Of a stretch of DNA of 64,000 nucleotides, positions 40,683-51,400 are shown piece after piece. Source of the DNA: Klebsormidium nitens (lineage: Eukaryota > Streptophyta > Klebsormidiophyceae > Klebsormidiales > Klebsormidiaceae); assembly GCA_000708835.1 (NCBI GenBank), contig DF237083.1, positions 1 through 64,000 on the forward strand. Reading direction: 5' to 3'. Each line of letters begins with the position of its first letter. Position 1 is the stretch's first letter. The notes beneath the pieces were generated by a model. That model saw only the letters and a list, made by a program, of their open reading frames with translations, was not told where the DNA came from and ran no database searches. The position numbers and the translations under genes were made by a program.

Positions 40683-43600
40683 TCAACGGCAGCAACTTAG
40701 AAAAACGAAAGTCGGTGTCAAATCCTCAGGACAATTCCCTACCGGGTTGCTACACGGCCTCAGCTTGAAGTGCTCCGCGTAAGCCGCCCACAGCTTGTCC
40801 GTGTACTCCATATGCTGCAGGTACCACCGTGACAGCACTTCCACATCGTCGTCGTCATCACATCCCGCAGGTGACGCCACCCCTGACGTCAGCAGGGTGG
40901 CCCGCGCGCTCTTCATGATGGCCCGGCACGTGGCGAGCCCCCCGTTCACGGCCGTGGTCGACAGGAAGCGCTCGCGCGCAGCCGCGTCGGCGCGGGAAGC
41001 TTCGAAAGCGAGTACGAAGACTATGTAAAGCGGCTCGAGCATCAGCGTTATGTGGATCAGGTCGTCGCGCGAGAAGTCTACTTTCGACGGCGGGGGGCCC
41101 CGCGGCCGGCCCGCCTTCCCGAGGTCCCGGTACGCGAATCGGACCGTCACCCACTCGAGAAACCGCGTCAGTGGCGCCACGTTTGCAACGACGAAATCTA
41201 GAACGGCGGGAAACTCCTGGGCCGCACATTCGATGAGACGCGGCGCAGACGGTTTCGTCGACTTGGCTCTCCGGGCCCGTCCCTGCTTCGTCGATAACCG
41301 ACCACGCCTGTTTGACTAACCCCATGACGTCATCCGCGTGGAGAAAGCTCGACGCCTTTTGCCGACTCTTCTTGAAGCACGCCATGAAGACGAGCTGCGC
41401 GCCAAACATGCCGTCCGACAGTTTCTCCCAGTCGAGAGCCCCGAAGAGAGCCATAACAAACGGCCACACAAGATTCGCACGCCGGTCGAGGGTTAGCAGG
41501 TTGACCCCAATCAAAACCCGAGTGTACTCATGCCACTTGGCTTCGGTGTCCTCCCCAGCGTTGAAGCACAGAATGAGCAGACCGACGAGATGCGGATGAA
41601 CGGACGCCGGGAGTTTGGACAGCTCCGCATTGACGACGTTCAGGACGTCCGAACCGACTGTGTCGATAACTGCTCGGGAGATTTCCCCCCGCTTGATGCC
41701 CTCCTCCATCTCGGCGACCAAGTTGCTGAGAGTGCGCTGCACCTGCCCGGTTGCTTCTCCTCGAAGGTCGCCCGGTAACAACGCAAAAACGGCGACGTCT
41801 GTCACGAGGCTGGTTGAAAGCTTCTTGACGGTTTTCTCCCGCGAAGCGCTGACCGTCGAAGCGGTTGGCCACGGATGCTTCCCAGCGAAACACAGAACTC
41901 CGATGTCGCTGGCCTTGACTCCGATTTCGCGTGGTTGCGTGATCGGCGCCGCCCCTGTCCACTTGTGGGCGTTGCTCAGGACGGATGCCGCGAAGCGCGC
42001 GGTGGTGTCATTGAGACGGGGCTTGACTTCCCTCACGGACTGTAACACTGCTTCAATCTCCGCGGCAGAGTTCAAACTAGGCGCGACACTCTTCGCACGC
42101 TCGCAGATCTTCCCAAGGGCGTCGAACAGGTTCGTCGTCTGGATTTCGAAGCGAGGGGCTAACTCCGGGAACCGGGTCAGGATCGCGATTACCATTTTCA
42201 GGAACCGGGTTATCCATGGCACCAGACCCCCCGCAACACTGTCCCGTAAGACTTGGTCTAGTTTGGCCGGGCTTTCGATAAAACAGTGTACGCACCCCGC
42301 CGTGAAAAGGCCGATTTTTCGGTACAGTTCAGCGCGCCCACCGTTTCGGGGGGGTTGGCCTGGGAAGGGGTGGTTGGACACGAGCAGGGAGAGAAGACCC
42401 CCCCGGAAAGCGCGCTCCGTGAATTCCGGACTGGCTTGCAGGAGGTAGCGCAGGAAGCACGTGTAGATGTAGTAGCCGCGAATGGCGTGTTCTTCCTTTT
42501 CTGAAAAGGCGGGGCTGTCCGTAAGGGCGCGGACGGCAAAGAAGTGAAGGAGGGAGCCGAGTTGGAGTAGCGTGTCGACGGATGTCTCGCAGGAGGCTAA
42601 CTGCAAGGTAAGGAACGGATGGCTATAAGATAGAACGTGGCTGAAGTACGAAACAGGGATGCTGGCTGGTGTGGAAGGCTCTTCTGAAGAGACCTCGCAC
42701 AGGACTGGCTGCGAAGTTGAAAGGTTGGATATACGAAGCGTGGGGCCGTTGCGGACATGGTTTTCAGTTCGATGGGATTGGTTAGATAGAGTGCCTACAG
42801 ACGTCTCCGAAGAGGCTCGTTGATGCGGCACGAGACTAGCGGCACGAGAGTAAAAACACAGGAAGTTCAGAGTCTGATGGAAGGTTCTGGTGGAACAGAG
42901 AGCCCAGCTGGCGTAGTTACAAAAGAGACGACTTTTGGGAGGTGAAGCAAGCTCAGGAGAATAAAGAAGCAGACAATCGGAATCTGGATGTGAAAATAGA
43001 AAGTATAATTTTTGATGGTGGGAGGAGAAACCAAGCATGTCTTGTCAAGATTGTGAACTTAGCGACAGACATTCAAGTGATTTGAACCCGGCCGACCAAG
43101 GACCGACTCAACTATTGTGCAGATCAACCTCTGTAACTTATAAGGAAATCTTAAAGCTAGCTGTACAGCAAAATCTCCTCGGAAAGTGAGTTCAGTTCAT
43201 ACAATGGATCTCGAAGACAAGTAGAACACGGCCTCTGAGGTTTTGGTCAATCTGGTCGAAAACCTCAGGCTCAAGTCTCAAAGTATCACAACTCAACGTC
43301 CAGAGTGTCTTGAGGGGACGTAGGCAGAAGCAGCGTCACTTACGAGCTTTGCCAAGCCAGGAGCGGGGGCAATGGTGTTGCTGATTGCCAGGACAGTGTG
43401 GGAGACATGCGGCACCAGAAGCATGAACAAGATGCCGCGCACCGCACGCTCGTCTTTCAGGAGTCTGATCAGCTGGAGAAACAGAAACCACAGAGGTTTG
43501 GAGGTTTGGAGGTTTGGAGGTTTGATGCGCCACATGTGAACTTTCAGGAGGCTGATCAGCTGATTTGAGAGCTTTGGATCCGCGTTATGGCAGAGATGAT

Positions 43601-44106
43601 AGTGGCAAAAAGCTTTGACCTGCAAGAGCTTTGTAAAGAGAAGAACTTCTTATGGGGTCAAGCAGCATCCGAATCGGACAAGCTCTTGGTGAAGACTGGT
43701 TCTCAAACTCAAAAACTCAGTCTCCGAAGGCCATGGGGTCAAACATGCGCAAGATTGTAGTCTGATTCAGAGGCTTCCCCTACCTTTCACAAGTAAAGAA
43801 GGGAACTCAAGGTTCGAGGCAGCTGGGATGAGTTGCCTGTCTTAGATTGTCTTAGATCCATCAGCAACTTGGCACTCTTCAACAAAGGACTGATGCAGAT
43901 AGTACTCACTTCGGTCTCCCCAGTGAACGTACCTTCTTATATGGTTTGGTAGGTCTCAGGTGCAGCTGGTGCTCAAGTTCTGCACTCAAGAGAGTGTCGC
44001 CCGCGACTTGGAACACCAGCGCCTCATACTGCTCCGCCGCTTTGCGATAGTCCTTCTTGTCGATCAGAGCCAGGAAATCAGCCACCACCTTTGACTTTCC
44101 TTCAGC
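40683..44106 (-). CDS. Unrecognised alpha-helical protein, 5' end missing, one frameshift
   Basis: Three minus-strand exons join in phase: 44106-43933, 43472-43344, 42600-40683. A 36-base exon at 44642-44607 (NRTGVLRPGHIM) may precede them. The visible protein is about 740 residues, nearly all helix-like with Leu/Ala-rich periodicity (LIRLLKDERAVRGILFMLLV, GGLVPWITRFLKMVIAIL). This suggests an ARM/HEAT-type solenoid, but that is inference. I recognise no family. In the last exon the coding frame changes around 41271-41282: upstream reads WSVIDEAG, downstream PRLIECAAQEFPAVLDF in the frame one base on. The rejected continuation is Arg/Pro-rich and looks non-coding. One extra base in the ccgggcccgtcc run would explain it, either as an assembly error or a real lesion. 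The open frame upstream of 42600 (to 43038) is intron. Confidence 0.68.
43454..43563 (-). repeat. Exon-start duplication plus GGAGGTTT simple repeat
   Basis: The start of the exon at 43472 (minus CTGATCAGACTCCTGAAAG) is repeated 87 bp upstream as CTGATCAGCCTCCTGAAAG (about 43559-43541), behind an AG acceptor-like end. Between the two lies (GGAGGTTT)4 at about 43492-43523. The copy soon runs out of similarity. Confidence 0.75.
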
Positions 44107-45492
44107 CTACGAGTACAGTGTGGAAACTGTGGATCAGCTCTGTGACACACCGTCATATTGGAAGAAAGGCAAGGCGAAAAGAACTCTGTTGCCAATCCAA
44201 TTATACCAGCATCGTGAAGCCAATGATTGAAAATTCATAAATTCGTATTGCTTGATGGTGAGATTGCCGCTGAGAGCCTACTCAAATCTAGGAGCAACAA
44301 GTTCCAATTGTCCTCTCGTTACACCAAAACAGCTGCAGCCCATGCAACAAATTTGTCTTCTCTAGCTACTGCGCCAACTTCTGATTATGTCTCAGGCATC
44401 CTACCCAACAGCGAAAGGGCTGACACATTTCTGCTTTTGGTCCCTCGGCGTGGTCTGACTGTGCAAGGACCTTCTTGACTAACCAAGGATTGTCCATTGA
44501 TTCTCACAAGATGCAGATCACGAGCCAAAGTCACCCAAGGGTTGCCTCTACCACGGCTGCTGCAATATGCTGAGGTTATAAGGCAGCTGAATGGAGCAGA
44601 GCTTACCATGATGTGGCCAGGACGCAAAACGCCAGTCCGGTTCTAACTAGCAAATTATCTGATGACCTCCGTCAAAATCCGCGAGCTAACAAGGCTCCAG
44701 CTTTGCCTCAATTCATGATAGAATTGGCCAGCGCATGGCAAAGCCTCGAAGCCACATTGCTCTGTGCTGCTTTTAAAAGCTCTAGCGCCTTGAAGCACCT
44801 GAACGAAACGAGCTGTGCTCATCACACAGGCTCAGACGCTCAGACTCGGAATCAGACTGCAAAACTTCGAACAGCAAACCCTAATTCGAGTGATGGACGT
44901 TCAATTGCCTCTCTTCGAGTCCTCGTTCAATCGGACGGCTTCAAACCGCGGAGAGTATTTAACGAATGGTTGAATGTCTTGAACCTGGCCTCCTTCGCCT
45001 GGAGGGAGGACCCACTCACTCGGGAGTCGGAGCTCCGCCGGCGCAGGCCTGGCCTCCTATTAGCCTTCGCACAGCGGCAGGGAAAAGCTCAACGAAACAT
45101 GCACTGCACTGTTGCAGGGAAAAGCGCGCAGCAAATCTCCTTCGCCGTTCCTGGTCAACTACCCTTGCGCATGCGAGAGAGGGTAGGACTTCTGCTTGAT
45201 GGGAAGGGGCATAACATCGCTCAAACAATCCAACGTTAGCGACCCATTGCATGAACTTGGCTGGGGCGCTCACCTTTCAGAAACATTTAGTGGAAAGCAT
45301 ATCCTTGTTGTTTCTGTAGATGCCTATGTCAGGCAATGTGAGGGCTCCGCACTGCAATCAGAAAGGCCAGCGCTTCTGTCACCACTGAAAGCACCATTAC
45401 CATCACAAGAAATTGGTGACGGACTTTCTCGGAAACTGGAAGCGAGTGCAATGTGCACCGGCTAGCGGCGGCAGCGCAGAGGGGTCCACAAT
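44107..45492. promoter_or_regulatory. Divergent region (hypothetical gene / PTAC3)
   Basis: This 1.4 kb holds the missing 5' exons and promoter of the minus gene (a candidate 36-base exon at 44607-44642) and the promoter and leader of PTAC3. Open frames at 44613-45239 (+) and 45016-45273 (-) show no recognisable protein. Confidence 0.4.
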
Positions 45493-48400
45493 ATGGCGCT
45501 AAGCACGTCGCACCTCACATTACACCGTGGAACGCTTTGGGGCACAGCAATCTGCTCTGATGGGGTCGGTGGTGGCATCGGCCCGTTGACATCAGCATGC
45601 ACCAGCACCGCTGATGTCACCTTTGGGTCTCTTGCCAGGCGCGCTGACGTCAGCGCGGGCCGTGCACCCAGCGAGCGGAGCGATTGTGCCAAGTGCCGCT
45701 CCTTCGGCACGCCTTTAGGGGGTTCAGACCGGTTGACTAGAAGTAGACGGAAGAAGAACGAGTACTCGTTTCCTAATCTAGATTTTCTTTCTGGGAGAGA
45801 CGCGAGGGAGAGAAACCATGTGCCAGCCGCAACCAGGCAGCCATGGCCCGCCCCGAAAGCGGACGCCGGCGCCGACTTTTCCGAGTATGAGAGCGAGTTT
45901 GAGAGCGGGTTCGACAGCGGGATGGAGAGCGAGTTCGAGGGGCCGGCGGGGAGGACGCGAACCCGGCGGCGGCGCACCGGAACAGTGGGGATCCCTCTGG
46001 AGAGCAAACTGCGGCTGCAGTTTATGATGCGCTTGGCGAGGGCAGCGAGGGAAGGGGACGTCGATGCGGCGGAGGGGGGGCTGTCGGAGATGCGCGCACT
46101 GGGGCTGAAACCGGGCGCGAAGATTCATCATTCGGTGGTGTGCGCGTACGCGACGCAGGGGGACGGGGAAGGGGCGGTAAGTGCCGCTGGTGGTCCTGGA
46201 TAGCTTGTGGTGGATATCAATCGCTTATGGTTGATTAAGCTCAATGTGGCAGCCCTACGACCAGAAGTCGGTGCAGTCTGCGTTTATTGATCCACTCAAT
46301 CGAGATTGGGGAAGAGGCTTTTGGGAAAGCAGGGATGGCTCTTTCCGATGTGATCAGTGGGACACCATTGGGTGGCGCTAGTGAAAGCAGCTTCCCTATC
46401 GAAATGGGCGTCCCTACCAAAATGGAGGTGCTGTTCCAAGCACAGAGTCAATCGGCAACACAGTCGGGGAGAATGCTCATTGGCAGAAAGTTGCAGTAGG
46501 CAAAAGTCTTTCCGGCTTCGGCAGCAACGCTGTCTTCTCTTCTTTCTCAATTGATTTTCCCTGGCTCAACTCTCAATACGATATCCCCTTTCTCAAATCA
46601 GGTGCAAGCGCTCCGGCGGGCGCTCGCTACTGGCGAGCACCCCCTGCCGGAGACGTTCAAGGCGATTCTGCAGTGCTTTGCAAAGGCGGGGCTGGGTGCC
46701 CGGGTGGATCAAGTCCTGGCGCTGCTCGAGCGGGAAGGGCACGATGCACTGGGGCCGTGGCAGTGGGTGGTCGGTGAGTGGACCGCTCGTGTAAAGGCTC
46801 GAAGTATAAGTTATGCTGACTCGTTCGCAATCTGTAAAATGCTGTCCCCAACTAGAAGCAAGATGCTTTCGAGGTGTTCGAAAAACGGATGATTGCTCGG
46901 GGGACAGAGAAGTTGCTTCGGTAGCCGATGGTCATTGAAGCGAGGGTTGTGGTAGGTGTATCCCAGCATCCCGCGACTGGAAAGGCCTCCGGAAATTCCT
47001 GGATAGACGCAGCCAGTCAAACCTGCGTAGTTATACGTCATCTTTGTGCCTAATCATGAAGTCGTGGTTGATATGACGGGATCCCTTGAAAGGTGCAGTC
47101 ACCTTGGCAGCTTAGAAACATGCTAGGTATTAAGAAACATAAGAAGCCTGTTATTTGTCCAACCTGATTAAATATCTGCTGATTGAAATCATTCTCATTG
47201 CAGACGAGCTAGTTAAGCATGGGCACATAACCGACGCTAACCGCGTCTTCACCCACGGGGCGGCTGGGGGCCTTCCGGTGCCGTACGAACGGTGGATAGA
47301 GATGCTTCGGGTTAACGAAAGCTTTGGATTTACTGGGATGAAGGCGGTTTGGACGTACATCGATTTGATGCGGCGGAGGGGGCATCTACTGTCGGTGCTT
47401 GAGTACAACCGCATTCTTAAAGCCTTGGTGAGTGTTTCGATGAATTGAGAATGTTCGACTTGACGAAAGTGTCCACACTAGACGTACCTTATAAAGTTGA
47501 GAAACGAAGAGGTGCAGATTCTTGTCGTGCTTCATGAGTGAAGAGGGAGTGAAGCCGAAAAGACAAACTGATTGCCGTGATACGTCTTGAACTTGACGTG
47601 GCTCTAAGTGGTGTTTCACTTGACAGCGACATCTCGGAAGGTGTCAGTGGGAAGTTGCCTCTATCCTGGGTCTTCTTTGGTGCGAGCAACACTATTCGCA
47701 GCAGCTGTTCGCTCTCTCTATTGAAGTGGTACAGCAGAACCCGAGGAGCGACTAGTTTTCCCGTTCGAGGATCGTCGGTGTTAATTGTTCATGGCTCAGA
47801 ACGCTCTCGTCTTCCATTCGTTCTTCTATTCTATTCTCTGCTTTAGGCCGCTAGTTATACTAGACAGCCAGGTATACTACTGACTTTCGCTGGCGTGTCA
47901 TCATAAACTCGCAGTCAAACAACGCGTGGACGATCCGGCAGCGGGGCGTCTCCGTGGCAGCCATGGACATCGCGAGAGATCAGACGTGGGTTGAAATGGA
48001 GGAGCAGGGCCGTGAGTTTTGCAGCAAAACCCTGACCCTTCTTTAGTTCTTTCTGTTGTCCGCTTCTTAGTCGTCGAGCGGTCTGGTCGCCGTATGTTGT
48101 TCTGATCAAGTTCTTTCAACATCTCGCAACTTCGGACACCTTGCTGAGTGTAGAGTTCTCCCTGCCCTGTTGCTAATCGCATTATCCAAGACGTCACCCA
48201 GGATTTCCAGACAATGACGTCAATCTTTGGCCAAAGACGTCAGCAAGATTTGCCATCATGTCAGCCACCACCCTCCAATTTTGTCGCCCGTTGCAGCGGG
48301 CCAGCACCCCGACATCCACAGCTTCAACACTGTGCTGGAAGGATACATCCGGGAGCTCATTAGTGGCAGCAGGGACTCGTGAGTGGTTTCATCAGCTTTT

Positions 48401-51400
48401 CAAGTCTGCTTTCCTTGGGAACCTCGAAGAGTTTACTACTCTGCAGAGGGATCCGCGGGTTTGTGCCATTTAGTCGACATACTTCGGCTTCGATTCTGTA
48501 GTATTACGTTTTGAACCTTGCAATATGTTCAGTCGCCGAAGTTGAGGGCGGGAGAGGGCAGACTTCAACAGGGCGAAAGTAGACTGAACGAGAGGGGCTG
48601 TAAGTGAGCTGAGCATACTTTTTCATCGAGGATGTGGCTTGCTGGTCGTGATAGGCCGTGCAGCGACTGACCCCGCGCTGCTTCCTGGAGTTTAGCGCTT
48701 TCCCTGTGTCATCAAACCGTAAATCGGCTGACGTGAGCTGTTGTTCTGCTGCAGTGACGAGTACATAGAGGAAATCTTGGCCGGCCTGTATACTGACAAC
48801 CGGTTGCTCCAACCAAACCTCCAAACCTTCCTGTGAGTGGTCTCGATCTTCACAGGAAATTATCTCAAGAAGCAGGCATTGAGTCAAGTTGTCAGTGCTA
48901 CTGCCTCGTGTTGGTTTCGTCGTCGATTCGCGAGCGGTGGGGATTTGACTTTCTCCTGAAGCCATCGTTCAGAGTTTTGATGACACGAAGGGGCATCACG
49001 TGAAAGTGAAGCCTCAACTTCTCTGACCCTGAGAACACTTTGCATTCATCAAATGGGTTTGAGGTTCAATCGGATAGACTCGTAAGTTCGGCTCACCTTG
49101 TTGACCACCAAAGTCTTCCTCGGGCCCCCAACTCATTTCAGCGTCTTGCTCAAAGTTGCATAATTCTCGTATGTTCCACCGCCGTGAATCGGTCCCTTTT
49201 CTCGGGCACCTGCAGGCTCATGTTCGAGTTCTTCGCCATCAACCGGTACCTGGATACTGGGCGGCGCTACTTCTGGGCCCTGGTCAACTTTTACGGCCCA
49301 CACATCCTGCGTCAGTTGCCCCAGGAGGAAGACCGCGGCCGGGGCTCGGCGCTCGACATCTACGTACGAGGTTTAGTTCAGTCAGGTGGGTTTCGTCTGG
49401 CGAGTCCCTTTCCGTCGTCTTTTGTAGAAAGCACGAGCAGTTCCTCTCATATACAAGAGTTTAAAGGGTCGATCCTTCTCGTCAACATTGCGGCCGTGCT
49501 TTTCTGGTTTCTAAGAAGGACCACTACTTGGCCTCCCAAACATAGTCGTGAATTCTTCTGCGGGTAAGCCTGATCTGGCTAGACGAATCACACTTTCAAG
49601 ATCGATTCCTCTTGTGCTGATAGCTTTACTCAGTGTCCTTTGAGCTCAAACAACTGTCCTTCGCTGGATCAACGTCGGTGGTGGTTGTGACCTGTTCTGT
49701 CTACTCAGTTTCCTTTGGAAGTGGAGACCATCGAGCCGTCCGCGGTAGGGTACAAAGCAAAAGGCAAGGCTTTCAGTCACTGTTCAAAGACATCATATAG
49801 GCTGTGGGCATTTGCTTCGCCCACCGACCAACAGAAGCTTTGCTCACAGCCAAACAGACCTTCGAGGCTCGTGCAGACAACCTGCAAATTCACAATCACA
49901 AAAGAACGATACGAGTTTTTAACAGCCTGCGAGCTTGTAACCACCCCGCAGGCCATGCGGAGCCTCGTCTCCTTGACACCAATATGGAGCGCGCCTGGCA
50001 TTCAGACCTCGCAGCCATTGAAAGAGACGCAAACAAGGTTTCCCTCATGCTACTCCAAGCTAAAGGCTGACCGCTCCCAAAACAGTATTCCCTGCAGCCG
50101 GATTGACGAGCTCCTTCTCATCCTCGTAACATGGAGCGCGCAGGCGTGAAAAGAAGCCCACGTTGGATACTCAAACTCTACCTTTATCCTAACCCTCACA
50201 AACCCTTCTCGCAAGCCGCATTGACGAGCTCTTTCTCGTCCTGGCCAACCTGGAGCGCACGGGGTTGAGAGTAAAACCTACGTGTAAGATCAAATCCTAT
50301 CCTTAACTTTTACGCTAGTCCTTCTTAACCTCACCTAACTTCATTTCTTGCAGCCCGCATCGACGAGCTCCTTCTCGTCCTGGCCAACATGGAGCGCGCG
50401 GGGTTAAAAGTAAACCCACGGGTGATGGTGGTTAACCAGTGGGGCCGGTCGTTGTGCACCAGTTGGGTCGATCCGATGGACGTGGAAGTTGATCTGGGTT
50501 TCTTCAACGACCCCCTCGAAAAGTTTCGGGTAGTGGAAATTGAGGGCCAGGACCTGCCGGGGAGTGTGAAGGCGCGGCGGAAGCCCAACTGGGCCAAAAC
50601 GGACGAAGAGGTGAGGGGTTGGGGGACTGGTCCTTTTGTTCCAGGATCCGAGCGGAAGGAATGCTGATGCGTTGTCTGGGTTGCACGTTGATGATTGGTC
50701 GAGTGCTTTTGGAGCCGCTCGTAATCCTGCCGGATGCAAGGATGTTGCAGAATGAAGCCGCGGCTCCTTCAGATTGGAACTTTCAGGGTGTCGGTTTGAG
50801 GAAAAAGCCTCGACATCTTGGAAGTCCTTGTGCAGTCGCCCGGAAGAGAAGCGGCGCGGTCGAACCCAGCCCCGGCTCAGCGTGCAGTTCCGCCCTTCAT
50901 CACGCGGCAACAGCCCTCCTAAAAACAGTCAGACCTCCGCGAAAAACTTCCAAAAAAGCCTCAACATTTCCGTGATTCTGATGCAGTTGGCGGAGGAGAA
51001 GCGGCACAACCCGGACGACCCCGGCTTCGCTTTCTTCGCCCAGGGCGCGCCGTCCATCTCGTGGCAGAAGCACCTCTCGCTGCTGCAGCGGCGCAAGAAG
51101 CTGGACCGCCTCGACGCCGCCGTGCGCCGGGTGGACCCCGACGCGCCGCTCGAGGAGCGCTGGGAGGCGGAGAAGCTCGTCGAGCGGTGCAGGATCGATG
51201 TGAGCGATTTTGGAGCTTTTGAGTTCTGAGGCGCGCTCACATATGGGTGTTAGGAGTTTGAGAGTGACACTGGAGTCTGCTAATAAACGGGCCTGGGCTT
51301 GCTCATAAATGGGCCTGAAAAAGAAGGGAGGCGGAGTCGCTCGTCGAGCGCTTCAAGAATAGTGCGAGGGTCAAGGAGTTTTCGGTTTTGTTCGTAGATA

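Noticed and set aside
40535-40770. Shared cggcctcagctt near the end of the hypothetical minus gene
   Set aside because: Only about 12 identical bases with no extension, too little to call an exon copy.
40858-41240. Continuation of the same frame after 41270
   Set aside because: It is Arg/Pro-rich low complexity, while the neighbouring frame gives a regular helical protein to a stop at 40683.
42601-43038. Extra 146 codons at the start of the long minus-strand frame
   Set aside because: A good acceptor lies at 42601 in phase with the exon at 43472-43344, and the extra sequence is Ser/Leu/Phe-rich like translated intron.
49715-50149. Open frames taken at first as a PTAC3 exon
   Set aside because: Exon 49216-49385 joins 50354-50610 in phase and gives the expected family sequence; the stretch between is intron with decayed copies.
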